From assembly GCA_002374055.1 (NCBI GenBank), contig DFLA01000011.1:1-61246 (forward strand): DNA of 61,246 bases, read 5' to 3'. Positions 51,045 through 59,148 of the stretch are shown here, in pieces. The notes under the pieces are model-generated. The model had not been told where the DNA came from. It saw only the letters and a list, made by a program, of their open reading frames with translations, and made no database searches. Origin of the DNA: Caryophanales bacterium UBA3631. GTDB lineage: Bacteria > Bacillota_I > Bacilli_A > RF39 > UBA660. Made by a program: the position numbers and the translations under genes. The stretch's first letter is position 1. Each line of letters starts with the position of its first letter.

Positions 51045-51748
51045 TATAATGGTTTTTTCTTTATATCTGCATTTTTTCTAGGATATTTTTTATTTGTTTT
51101 TTTTTCTTTTTTTATTGATATAATCGTTCTATTACTTTGTTCTATTGGTAATAAAAATTCTTCTATTTTTTCTACTTTTGCATTTAATTCTTTTAATGCA
51201 TGTTCGCTATTAATTATTTCCTGGGAAATAATTCCTTTATATGCGATAAAATGTTTATTTTCCTTTAAAAGTGGAATGTTATACTCTAATAGAATATTTA
51301 AAGGCGCTACTGCTCTTGATGTTACTATATCATATTTTTCTCTATTTAATTGTGCAAATTCTTCCGCTCTTGCATGTATTGCTTCTATATCCTTTAGATT
51401 TAATTCTTTTATAACTGTTTTTAGAAATTCAATTCTTTTATTTAACGAATCTACAAGTGTTACTTTTAAATTGGGAAATAATATTTTTATAACTAGTCCA
51501 GGAAATCCTGCTCCTGTTCCTACATCACATAGTGATTCTTCTTTAGTTGGATCTATTACTTTTGTTAGTGTTAATGAATCATAAAAATGTTTTAGGTATA
51601 CTTGTTCTAATTCTATTATACCTGTTAAATTCATTACCTTATTATATTCTACTAATAATTCATAGTATTTATTTAATTGTTCTAGTTGTATATCTGTTAT
51701 TTCTATGTTTATTTTTTTTAATTCACTAATGAAATTATTTAAATTCAT
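51044..51748 (-). CDS. rsmG: 16S rRNA (guanine-527-N7) methyltransferase
   Basis: This 234-residue SAM enzyme has the RsmG signature: YYELLVEYNKVMNLTGI, KHFYDSLT, LCDVGTGAGFPGLVIKILFP (SAM site), VDSLNKRIEFLKTVI, and VTSRAVAPLNILLEY. It methylates G527 in the decoding site. A Lys-rich tail (about 212-234) extends the usual end. It overlaps mnmG by 14 bp. A near-perfect Noc site lies inside the gene. Confidence 0.96.
   Translation of the reverse strand: MNLNNFISELKKINIEITDIQLEQLNKYYELLVEYNKVMNLTGIIELEQVYLKHFYDSLTLTKVIDPTKEESLCDVGTGAGFPGLVIKILFPNLKVTLVDSLNKRIEFLKTVIKELNLKDIEAIHARAEEFAQLNREKYDIVTSRAVAPLNILLEYNIPLLKENKHFIAYKGIISQEIINSEHALKELNAKVEKIEEFLLPIEQSNRTIISIKKEKKTNKKYPRKNADIKKKPL
51216..51229. 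promoter_or_regulatory. Candidate Noc binding site inside rsmG
   Basis: ATTTCCTGGGAAAT differs at one base from the Bacillus Noc site ATTTCCCGGGAAAT, with flanking T and A extending the palindrome to 16 bp. A further GGGAAAT half-site lies at about 51472-51478. Confidence 0.6.
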
Positions 51749-53609
51749 GGTTATACTCCTTTTTTAAATATATCATTATTATTGATATATCTGCTGGATT
51801 TACTCCACTTATTCTAATCGCTTGCCCAATTGATGTTGGTCTAACTTCTTTTAGTTTTTGTTTTGCTTCACTAGCTAAGTTATGTATTTTATCATAATCT
51901 ATATCTTCTGGAATTTTTTTATTTTCTAAGTTAATCATTTTTTCTGCTTCTTTTTCTGCTTTTTTAATATAACCTTCGTATTTAATACTAATTTCTACTT
52001 GTTCTTTTACTAGTTCATTATATGGTATTTCTATGAAATGGTTTAATGAATCCATAGTTACTTCTGGTCTTCTTAACAAATCATATAATGATAATCCATC
52101 TTTTATTTGTGCTGAGTTGATACTACTCAAGAATTCATTTGTTTCTTTTGTTGGAGTTATTTTATTTGTTTTTAATAGATTCTTTAAATCTTCTATTTCT
52201 TGTTTTTTTGTTTGTAATTTTTTATATTTTTCTTCATTTATTAATCCTATTTGATGGCCATATTCTGATAGTCTTAAGTCTGCATTATCATGTCTTAATA
52301 GTAATCTATATTCTGCACGTGATGTTAGTAATCTATATGGATCTCTTACTCCTTTTGTTACAAGGTCATCTATTAATACTCCGATATATGCTTCATTTCT
52401 TTTTAGTATTAATGGTTCTCTATTTTCTAGTTTAAGGGATGCATTTATACCTGCAATTAATCCTTGGCATGCTGCTTCTTCATATCCACTTGTACCATTT
52501 ATTTGACCAGCAGTATATAGATTTTCTATTATTTTTGTTTCTAGTGTTTGTTTTAAGTCTTTCGCATCTATTGCGTCATATTCTATTGCATATGCATATT
52601 TTAATATTTTAGCATTTTCTAATCCTGGTAAGCTATGTACCATTTTTTCTTGTATATCATATGGCATACTTGTTGAGAATCCTTGCAAATATATATCATC
52701 ATAATATAAACTTTCAGGCTCTAGGAATAATTGATGCCTTTCTTTGTCACTAAATCTTACTATTTTATCTTCTATTGATGGACAATACCTTGGACCTACT
52801 CCTTTTATATCATCTAATCCTCCATACATGCTTGATTTAGTTAAGTTATCTTTTATTATTTGGTGTGTCTCTGGTGTTGTATATATTAAATGACAAGGAA
52901 CTTGGTCCTCTATTTTATATATAGGTTCGTTATAATAACTGAATGTATGGAATACGTCGTCTCCTTTTTCTACTTGTGTTTTTGAAAAATCTATTGATTT
53001 TTTATCTATTCTTTGTGGAGTTCCTGTTTTCAATCTTATTATTTTAAATCCTAATCTATCTAATGCATCGCTTAGATGTTGGCTTGGTCTTTCACCATGA
53101 GGTCCCTCTCTATGTCTTGTACTTCCTATTAATATATCCGCTTTTAAATATGTTCCTGTTGTTAGTATTACTGATTTACATTGAATTTTTTCATTATTTT
53201 CTAGTATGACTCCAGTAATTCTACCTTCTTCTGTCATTAAATCTTCAACTAATGATTCTCTTATCTCTAGATTTTCTTGATTATTTAATGTTTCTTGCAT
53301 ATTTTTAGGGTATGTTATTTTATCAGCTTGGGCTCTTAGTGCTCTGACTGCTGGACCTTTTGATGAGTTTAACATTTTTATTTGTATATGGCTCTTATCT
53401 GCATTATTTCCCATTTCGCCACCTAGTGCATCTATTTCTCTTACTACTATTCCTTTCGCACTTCCACCTATAGATGGGTTACATGGCATGTCTGCTATAT
53501 TCTTTAAATTTCCTGTTACTAGTAATGTTTTATGTCCTAATCTTGATGTTGCAAGTGCTGCTTCGCATCCAGCATGTCCTCCTCCAACAACTATTACTTC
53601 ATATTCCAT
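51735..53609 (-). CDS. mnmG: tRNA uridine-34 carboxymethylaminomethyl synthesis protein MnmG
   Basis: The protein has 624 residues from the ATG at 53609 (GGAGTG upstream; the in-frame extension to 53771 lies inside mnmE and is not used). FAD motif VVGGGHAGCEAALATSRLG, CNPSIGGSAKGIVVREIDALGG, HFREGPHGERPSQHLSD-like RHREGPHGERPSQHL, GTPQRIDKKSIDFS and the C-terminal helical domain are present. With MnmE it builds the modified wobble uridine. It lies between mnmE and rsmG. Confidence 0.97.
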   Translation of the reverse strand: MEYEVIVVGGGHAGCEAALATSRLGHKTLLVTGNLKNIADMPCNPSIGGSAKGIVVREIDALGGEMGNNADKSHIQIKMLNSSKGPAVRALRAQADKITYPKNMQETLNNQENLEIRESLVEDLMTEEGRITGVILENNEKIQCKSVILTTGTYLKADILIGSTRHREGPHGERPSQHLSDALDRLGFKIIRLKTGTPQRIDKKSIDFSKTQVEKGDDVFHTFSYYNEPIYKIEDQVPCHLIYTTPETHQIIKDNLTKSSMYGGLDDIKGVGPRYCPSIEDKIVRFSDKERHQLFLEPESLYYDDIYLQGFSTSMPYDIQEKMVHSLPGLENAKILKYAYAIEYDAIDAKDLKQTLETKIIENLYTAGQINGTSGYEEAACQGLIAGINASLKLENREPLILKRNEAYIGVLIDDLVTKGVRDPYRLLTSRAEYRLLLRHDNADLRLSEYGHQIGLINEEKYKKLQTKKQEIEDLKNLLKTNKITPTKETNEFLSSINSAQIKDGLSLYDLLRRPEVTMDSLNHFIEIPYNELVKEQVEISIKYEGYIKKAEKEAEKMINLENKKIPEDIDYDKIHNLASEAKQKLKEVRPTSIGQAIRISGVNPADISIIMIYLKKEYNHEFK

Positions 53610-53683
53610 ACACTCACTCCTTTTTAGCAAATATATTATACACTTAATTTTTTGATTGTACAAGAAAAAGAATCTTTCGATTC

Positions 53684-55033
53684 TTACTTTCCTAAACAAA
53701 ATTGACTGAATAATTGGTTTATTAGTTCTTCTTGATATGTTTCTCCTGTTATTTCTCCTAATAATTCCCATATTCTTTTTAAGTCTATCTCTATCATATC
53801 TATTGGTTCTTGATTTTTTATACCTTTGTTTACTTCTTTTATTATCTCTTCTGCTTGTTTTAAAAGTGATAGTCCTCGTGCATTTGTTAAATATGTTGCG
53901 TCCTTTGATTCTATCTCTTCAAGATTATACATTTCTGTTATTTTGTTTTTTAAGTCTTCTATTCCTTTATTATTAAGTGCACTTATTTTTATAATATTTT
54001 TATCTTCTATATTGCCTATTTTTGATTCAAGGTCTATTTTGTTTATTATTATAATATGTTTTTTATCTTTAATACTATCTAGTATTTCTTTATCATAATC
54101 AGTTAATTCCTCATTATTATTTAGAACTAATAGAATTAAATCCGCTTTATTTATTGTTTCTAAACTTTTATTTACTCCAATACTTTCAACGATATCATTT
54201 GTTTTTCTTATTCCTGCTGTATCTATCAAATCTAGTTTTACTCCATTTATTATTATGGTTCCTTCTACTATATCTCTTGTTGTTCCTGCTATATCTGTTA
54301 CGATTGCTTTTTCTTCTTGTAATAAATTATTTAAAAGACTACTTTTCCCTACGTTTGGTCTACCTACTATTGCTGTTTTTATTCCTTCTTTTATTATTTT
54401 TCCATTTTCACTTTCTTTAATTATTTTTTTTATCTCTTGTTCTACTACATTTATATTTGTTTTTAAATCATTGTATGTTACTTCTTCTATATCTTCATAT
54501 TCAGGATAATCTATTTTTACTTCTATTTGTGCTAAAACTTCTAGTATTTTTTGTCTTAGTTCTTTTATCAAATTAGATACTTTACCTCCTATTTGATTAA
54601 GTGCTAATTTCTTTTCAGATTCACTTTTTGAATTTATTAAGTCCATTACTCCTTCTGCTTCAATTAAGTCTATCCTTCCATTTAGGAATGCTCGTTTTGT
54701 AAATTCACCTGGTTCTGCTAGTCTACATCCTATTGTTAGTAGTATTTCTAGTATTTTTTTTGTTACTAGTATACTTCCGTGACAATTTATTTCTACTACA
54801 TCTTCTGTTGTGAATGTTTTTGGAGCTTTCATTATTGATATAAGTACTTCGTCTTCTATTTTTCCTTTATATTCAATATGTCCATAGTGAATTGTGTGCG
54901 ATTGTACTTTGGTTAAGTCTTTTTCTTTAAATATTTTATTTACTAAATCTATAGCTTTATCTCCACTTACTCTTATTATTGATATAGCGCCTGCACCTGT
55001 TGTTGTTGATATTGCTGCTATTGTATCATTCAT
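53684..55033 (-). CDS. mnmE: tRNA modification GTPase MnmE
   Basis: This 449-residue protein has an N-terminal formyl-THF-binding domain (TIAAISTTTGAGAISIIRVSGDKAI), a G domain with GRPNVGKSSLLNNLL, TRDIVEGTI, DTAGIR and NKID, and the C-terminal CLGK with the essential Cys. It forms the MnmEG complex. It comes first in the mnmE-mnmG-rsmG operon. AGAGGGATAA precedes the ATG. Confidence 0.97.
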   Translation of the reverse strand: MNDTIAAISTTTGAGAISIIRVSGDKAIDLVNKIFKEKDLTKVQSHTIHYGHIEYKGKIEDEVLISIMKAPKTFTTEDVVEINCHGSILVTKKILEILLTIGCRLAEPGEFTKRAFLNGRIDLIEAEGVMDLINSKSESEKKLALNQIGGKVSNLIKELRQKILEVLAQIEVKIDYPEYEDIEEVTYNDLKTNINVVEQEIKKIIKESENGKIIKEGIKTAIVGRPNVGKSSLLNNLLQEEKAIVTDIAGTTRDIVEGTIIINGVKLDLIDTAGIRKTNDIVESIGVNKSLETINKADLILLVLNNNEELTDYDKEILDSIKDKKHIIIINKIDLESKIGNIEDKNIIKISALNNKGIEDLKNKITEMYNLEEIESKDATYLTNARGLSLLKQAEEIIKEVNKGIKNQEPIDMIEIDLKRIWELLGEITGETYQEELINQLFSQFCLGK

Positions 55034-55098
55034 AATTATCCCTCTTTCTCTTCTTTATTCTAATTTATTTTGTATTTATAGTCAAGAAAAAAAGAAGA

Positions 55099-55713
55099 TT
55101 AGTCTTCTTCGTATTTTATTATTGTATATCTATTTGGTTCTTCACCAACAGACTCTGTTTTAATATTATTATATTTTGATGCTAGATTATGTACTATCCT
55201 TCTTTTATATGAGTTCATTGGATCTAATTTTGTTTCCATATGTGATATTGATACTTCTCTTAATATCTTTTTTATTTCTCTTTCGAAACTTTCTTCTTTT
55301 TTCTTTTTATAATTTGAGGCATCTACATTTATTTTAATATCTATTCCAATTTGATTTCTTATTGAATTTCTTAATAATGCTTGTATTGCCTCTATATTTT
55401 TTCCATCTTTTCCTATAAGTATCGGATTGTTATTTGACACAAGTATTACTTTTATTATATCATCATTTTCATTTACTTCTGATTTTATTTCTATATTAAA
55501 GCTTTTATCTAATTCTTTAATATATTCTTTTATATAATCAATTATATCTTGTTTTTTTATTGCTTCTATTATTATTTTTTTTGATTTAAATAATTTAGCT
55601 TCTGTTTCTGTTTGTTTAATATATAGTTCTTCTTCTTTTGAATTTAATTCTATTAAACATTTTTCTTTTGCATCATTTTCTGTTTTTCCTTCAAATCTAG
55701 ATAATGTTAGCAT
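55099..55713 (-). CDS. jag: Jag/KhpB RNA-binding protein
   Basis: This 204-residue protein has an N-terminal Jag domain (FEGKTENDAKEKCLIELNSKEEELYI), a KH domain with PILIGKDGKNIEAIQALL (GxxG loop), and a C-terminal R3H domain (LDPMNSYKRRIVHNLASKYNNIKTESVG). It binds RNA with KhpA and influences elongation or envelope homeostasis. It overlaps yidC by 17 bp, the standard arrangement. Confidence 0.95.
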   Translation of the reverse strand: MLTLSRFEGKTENDAKEKCLIELNSKEEELYIKQTETEAKLFKSKKIIIEAIKKQDIIDYIKEYIKELDKSFNIEIKSEVNENDDIIKVILVSNNNPILIGKDGKNIEAIQALLRNSIRNQIGIDIKINVDASNYKKKKEESFEREIKKILREVSISHMETKLDPMNSYKRRIVHNLASKYNNIKTESVGEEPNRYTIIKYEED

Positions 55714-56629
55714 TTTTCTTTCTCCTTTTTACTATTAAGTTTTGAATTACTGTAAATCCACTATTGAATATCCAATATAATTCAATTCCTGTAGACATAG
55801 TAAATGACGCAATTGATATGAATATTACTGATATATTCATCATCATTTTCATTTGTTTTGCTTGGTCCTCGTTCATTGATGCTGTTGAATTAAGTTTAAA
55901 TGAAAAGAATGTTGCTGCTGCTACTAGTATTGGGAATATTATATATAACATATTTCCTGATTTAAATGCAGTCATTGGGCTTGTTCCTAGTTGAAATCCT
56001 AAAAAGTTTTCTTCAAATATTACTGGTAATCTATTTAATGCTTCATAAAAAGCAAAGAAAAGTGGTATTTGTATTAATGAGAAAAGGCAACCTGATAATG
56101 GATTAATGTTATTCTCTTTATATATTAACATCATCTCTTGTGATTTTTTCATCATGCTTTCTTGATCTGTTTTTCCTTTATATTTTTGTTCTAATTTATC
56201 TAGTTTTGGTTTTGCCTTTTTCATATTTTCTGATTGCATTGCTGTTTTTTTAGTTACAGGATATAAAACTCCTCTTATAGCCAATGTTAATATAATTACT
56301 GATAATCCATAATTTTTTACTAAATCGCCTATTAATATTATTAATTTAGCTATTGGCTTTACGAATAATGTTGTCCATAGTCCTTCATATCCGTTTGATG
56401 ATATTTTATAATCTTTACATTTTGGAAGTTTATCTAGATCTACGTTGTGTTCTAAATAGATATTTCTAGTTTTTTCATTTTCTGGTTGACATAATATATT
56501 TTTAACTAGACTTTGCCCTGTTTCTGGGTTTTGAACTGGTTGTTTATTTTCCTTTAAAACTTTTGTACACCCTGTTAATGATGTGGTTACAAATAGTATT
56601 GTTAATATTTTAATTATTTTATTTTTCAT
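55697..56629 (-). CDS. yidC: Membrane protein insertase YidC (SpoIIIJ/OxaA)
   Basis: This 310-residue protein has a lipoprotein signal (TSLTGC, Cys21), five membrane segments and the YidC core GLSVIILTLAIRGVLYPVTKKTAMQSENMKK with the hydrophilic-groove Arg. A coiled loop and IPLFFAFYEALNRLPV follow. It inserts membrane proteins; the Bacillus paralogue SpoIIIJ is also needed for sporulation. It overlaps rnpA by 11 bp. Confidence 0.96.
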   Translation of the reverse strand: MKNKIIKILTILFVTTSLTGCTKVLKENKQPVQNPETGQSLVKNILCQPENEKTRNIYLEHNVDLDKLPKCKDYKISSNGYEGLWTTLFVKPIAKLIILIGDLVKNYGLSVIILTLAIRGVLYPVTKKTAMQSENMKKAKPKLDKLEQKYKGKTDQESMMKKSQEMMLIYKENNINPLSGCLFSLIQIPLFFAFYEALNRLPVIFEENFLGFQLGTSPMTAFKSGNMLYIIFPILVAAATFFSFKLNSTASMNEDQAKQMKMMMNISVIFISIASFTMSTGIELYWIFNSGFTVIQNLIVKRRKKNANII

Positions 56630-56960
56630 TTATTATCTCCTTTTTTAGTGTAATTAATACTTTATTAAGATCTTCACTTATTTTCGAGAAATTAGCATTA
56701 TTGATTTCTCTTCTTACTATTATAATACAATCAAAGTTTTTTTGGTAGTCATTTTTTGATATTATTTCTTTTATTTGTCTTTTTATTTTGTTTCTTCTTA
56801 CTGCATTTCCAATTTTTTTACCAACAGATATTCCAAAACGGTAATTCTTTTGTTCTTTTTTTTGAACATATATATAGAAATATTTTGTCTTAAATGATTT
56901 ATTATTTTTTATTATTTTTTCAAAATCTTTACTTTCTTTAATAATATTTATTTTTTTCAT
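56619..56960 (-). CDS. rnpA: Ribonuclease P protein component
   Basis: This 113-residue basic protein has FRFGISVGKKIG-like YRFGISVGKKIGNAVRRNKIKRQIKEII, the RNR motif that binds the RNase P RNA, and FDCIIIVRRE. It helps 5'-maturation of tRNA. Length is normal. It is separated from rpmH by a terminator-like hairpin. Confidence 0.96.
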   Translation of the reverse strand: MKKINIIKESKDFEKIIKNNKSFKTKYFYIYVQKKEQKNYRFGISVGKKIGNAVRRNKIKRQIKEIISKNDYQKNFDCIIIVRREINNANFSKISEDLNKVLITLKKEIINEK

Positions 56961-56992
56961 AATATCACCATTAAATATATATATAATTAAAA

Positions 56993-57011
56993 ACCACTGT
57001 TTAACAGTGGT
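56993..57011 (-). terminator. Attenuator/terminator between rpmH and rnpA
   Basis: ACCACTGT (56993-57000) / ACAGTGGT (57004-57011) with a 3-nt loop and T5 on the minus strand, 5 bp after the rpmH stop. Partial read-through would explain how rnpA is expressed less than rpmH. Confidence 0.8.
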
Positions 57012-57015
57012 ATTA

Positions 57016-57138
57016 TTAATGAGCTAATACTTTACGGCCCTTTCTTCTTCTTGAATTAATCATCTTTGTTTTCATACGTGCCATGAATCCCATTTTTTTA
57101 CTTCTTCTTCTATTATTTGGTTGATATGTTCTTTTCAT
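57016..57138 (-). CDS. rpmH: 50S ribosomal protein L34
   Basis: The 40-residue, highly basic protein reads [20 protein letters not shown] from the ATG at 57138 (AGGAGGTGTAAT upstream) and ends [12 protein letters not shown]. It is four residues shorter than the usual 44, with a gap in the middle where STKNGRRVLARRRRK is expected. The rpmH-rnpA-yidC-jag order beside the origin is conserved. Confidence 0.96.
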   Translation of the reverse strand: MKRTYQPNNRRRSKKMGFMARMKTKMINSRRRKGRKVLAH

Positions 57139-57178
57139 TATTACACCTCCTGAACTAAAATTTCCCTTTGCTTTTAAC

Positions 57179-57207
57179 ATTATATATATTTTTTATTTAT
57201 TTGTCAA
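57179..57207 (-). promoter_or_regulatory. Consensus promoter of rpmH
   Basis: Perfect -35 TTGACA (57202-57207), 17-bp spacer, perfect -10 TATAAT (57179-57184), with about 34 nt of leader before rpmH. Confidence 0.85.
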
Positions 57208-57644
57208 ATATTTTTTATTAAATATTATTTATTTTAATATTCTTACTCTATTATTTTTGCTAAAAAAGTTTTTATGTGCAAAACTTTGAACACGTTTCTA
57301 TTTTTTTATAATTTTTTTCAACAATGTTCAAAACCTTTAATCTTTAATAGTAAATAACCGTTTTGAACATAAATGTGTATAACGATTTCTACAATGTTTA
57401 TAAGTTTTAAAAAGTTTTGCACATAAATTGTTCAAAACTTACATATTGGCTTATTTTTTTTTACTTTTTTGTGTTCAAAAGTTGTGTTCAATTCGTGTTT
57501 ATAACTTTATTTTATGTTTTTTTATGTTCAAAATTGTGTTTTCTATTATTTCATCACTTTATTTTTTTTAAATATTGTTCAAAATTACTTTAATTTTTAA
57601 TTTGTTTATTGTACAATTATATTGTTATTTGGGTGGTGATATAT
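57208..57644. other. oriC: Replication origin region upstream of dnaA (oriC, DnaA-box array)
   Basis: No gene lies here. The stretch holds repeated nonamers: TGTTCAAAA at 57325, 57429, 57472, 57525 and 57576; TTTTGAACA at 57361; TGTGCAAAA at 57275 with CTTTGAACA directly after; TTTTGCACA at 57415; TGTTTATAA at 57395 and 57496; TGTGTATAA at 57374, one base from canonical TGTGGATAA. No exact TTATCCACA was seen. Position before dnaA, clustering and the intermediate forms make these DnaA boxes with shifted consensus. The remaining bases are A/T runs. Confidence 0.85.
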
Positions 57645-58997
57645 GTGGATATAAGTAATATATGGAATTTATTTCTTGAGAAAATTAAAGATATTCTTGA
57701 TCCTATATTATATGAAACCTGGTTTATGGATACTAAATTGATTGATTTAAATGAGAATAGTGCAAAAGTTCTTGTGCCTATGGCTGTTCATAAAAAACAT
57801 TTAAAGGAAAATTATAATAGTTTAGTAGAGGAGATTTTTACAGAAATCACTGGTACAAATTTTAATTTTGAATATGTAATAGAGGAAGAAATTAAAAATA
57901 ATGTAGTTATAGATGCTGAATCTGTTGGAGTTCCTTCGTTGTCTGGTTTTGAATCTAATCTGGACCCTAGATATACTTTTGATAATTTTATAGTAGGGCA
58001 GAGTAATAAATTTGCTAAGGCAACTGCTCTTGCTGTTGCTGAAAAACCTGGTTTTATGTATAATCCTCTTTTTATATATGGTAAAAGTGGTCTTGGAAAA
58101 ACACATTTGATGCATGCAATAGGTAATTATATTGTTAAAAATAATAAGAAAAGGGTTTTGTATGTTACAAGTGAAAGATTTGTAGATGATTTTTTGAACA
58201 TATATAGAAAAAATAAATCTGAGAATAATTTTGAGATGATCGAGGCTTTTAAAAAGAAGTATCGTGATATTGATGTATTAATGATTGATGATATTCAATA
58301 TCTAGAGATTGCTAATAAAACTCAGCAAGAATTTTTTAATACCTTTAATGAATTACATTGTAATAATAAACAGATTATAATATCTTCCGATAGATCGCCA
58401 GATGATTTAAATAAGTTAGAAGAGAGGCTTAGAACTCGTTTTAATTGGGGTTTAACTATTGATATTTTGCCTCCTGATTTTCAATTGAGACTTGATATTA
58501 TTGATAAAAAAATAGAAGCAAATGAGATTTGTAATAAACTTCCAAATGATGTTAAAGAATATATAGCTAGTAATTGTAGTAGTGATATTCGAAAGCTTGA
58601 AGGTGCAATTACCCGTATATTTGCTTATGCTACCATGATGAATAGTTCAACTATAACGCTTGATTTAGCAGTAGATGCTTTAAAAGACTATTTTGTAAAA
58701 AGTATTATTTCAAAAAATAAAATAGAGCAGGTGCAGCAGGTTGTTGCTAGTCACTATAATATTTCTGTTGAAGAGTTAAAAAGTAAAAAAAGAGTTACTA
58801 ATGTTTCTGTACCTAGGCAGATTGCTATGTATATATGTAGGACTGTTCTAGAAGAAACTTTACCTAAAATTGGTGCAGAATTCGGTGGAAAAAATCATAC
58901 CACTGTTATGCATTCTGTTGAAAAGATTAGAAAAGAAATTTCATCTGATGAACAACTTAAAAATGAGGTTGATAAGATGATATCCAAATTAAAGTAG
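57645..58997 (+). CDS. dnaA: Chromosomal replication initiator DnaA
   Basis: The protein has 450 residues from the GTG at 57645, preceded by GGTGGTGA; an in-frame TTG upstream has no site. Domain I (IWNLFLEKIKDILDPILYETWF), a short linker, the AAA+ domain with FIYGKSGLGKTHLMHAIGNY (Walker A 146-154) and VLMIDDIQYL, then domain IV with VPRQIAMYICRTVLEETLPKIGAEFGGKNHTTVMHSVEKI. The DNA-recognition signature GGRDHTTV reads GGKNHTTV (K416, N417), a change at a base-contacting position. Confidence 0.97.
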   Translation: MDISNIWNLFLEKIKDILDPILYETWFMDTKLIDLNENSAKVLVPMAVHKKHLKENYNSLVEEIFTEITGTNFNFEYVIEEEIKNNVVIDAESVGVPSLSGFESNLDPRYTFDNFIVGQSNKFAKATALAVAEKPGFMYNPLFIYGKSGLGKTHLMHAIGNYIVKNNKKRVLYVTSERFVDDFLNIYRKNKSENNFEMIEAFKKKYRDIDVLMIDDIQYLEIANKTQQEFFNTFNELHCNNKQIIISSDRSPDDLNKLEERLRTRFNWGLTIDILPPDFQLRLDIIDKKIEANEICNKLPNDVKEYIASNCSSDIRKLEGAITRIFAYATMMNSSTITLDLAVDALKDYFVKSIISKNKIEQVQQVVASHYNISVEELKSKKRVTNVSVPRQIAMYICRTVLEETLPKIGAEFGGKNHTTVMHSVEKIRKEISSDEQLKNEVDKMISKLK

Positions 58998-59148
58998 GTG
59001 CAAAACTTTTAAATATAAACATTATTTGAACTTCTTTTGCACACTTAGTTTAGTCAATAAAATAAAGGGATTATGTTAGTTTTGAACATTTTCCACATTA
59101 ATAATAAATATAATAATTAAATAAAATAATAAAAAAAGGAGAATAATT
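58997..59148. other. dnaA-dnaN intergenic origin segment with boxes and AT tract
   Basis: Boxes: GGTGCAAAA (58997-59005), ATTTGAACT (59024-59032), TTTTGCACA (59035-59043), TTTTGAACA (59080-59088) and, directly abutting, TTTTCCACA (59089-59097), one base from canonical. A pure A/T stretch with many TAA/ATA triplets follows (59098-59139), a candidate unwinding element, then AAAGGAG for dnaN. Confidence 0.7.

Noticed and set aside
51735..53771. MnmG start at 53771
   Set aside because: The 54-residue extension lies inside the mnmE 3' end, is not conserved and lacks a ribosome-binding site; ATG 53609 has GGAGTG.
57275..57584. The TGTTCAAAA array as a ParB parS array
   Set aside because: parS in Firmicutes is TGTTTCACGTGAAACA; the motif here lacks the CACGTG centre, occurs mostly as single non-palindromic nonamers, and forms a series leading to TTATCCACA. 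No parS was found by eye in the window.
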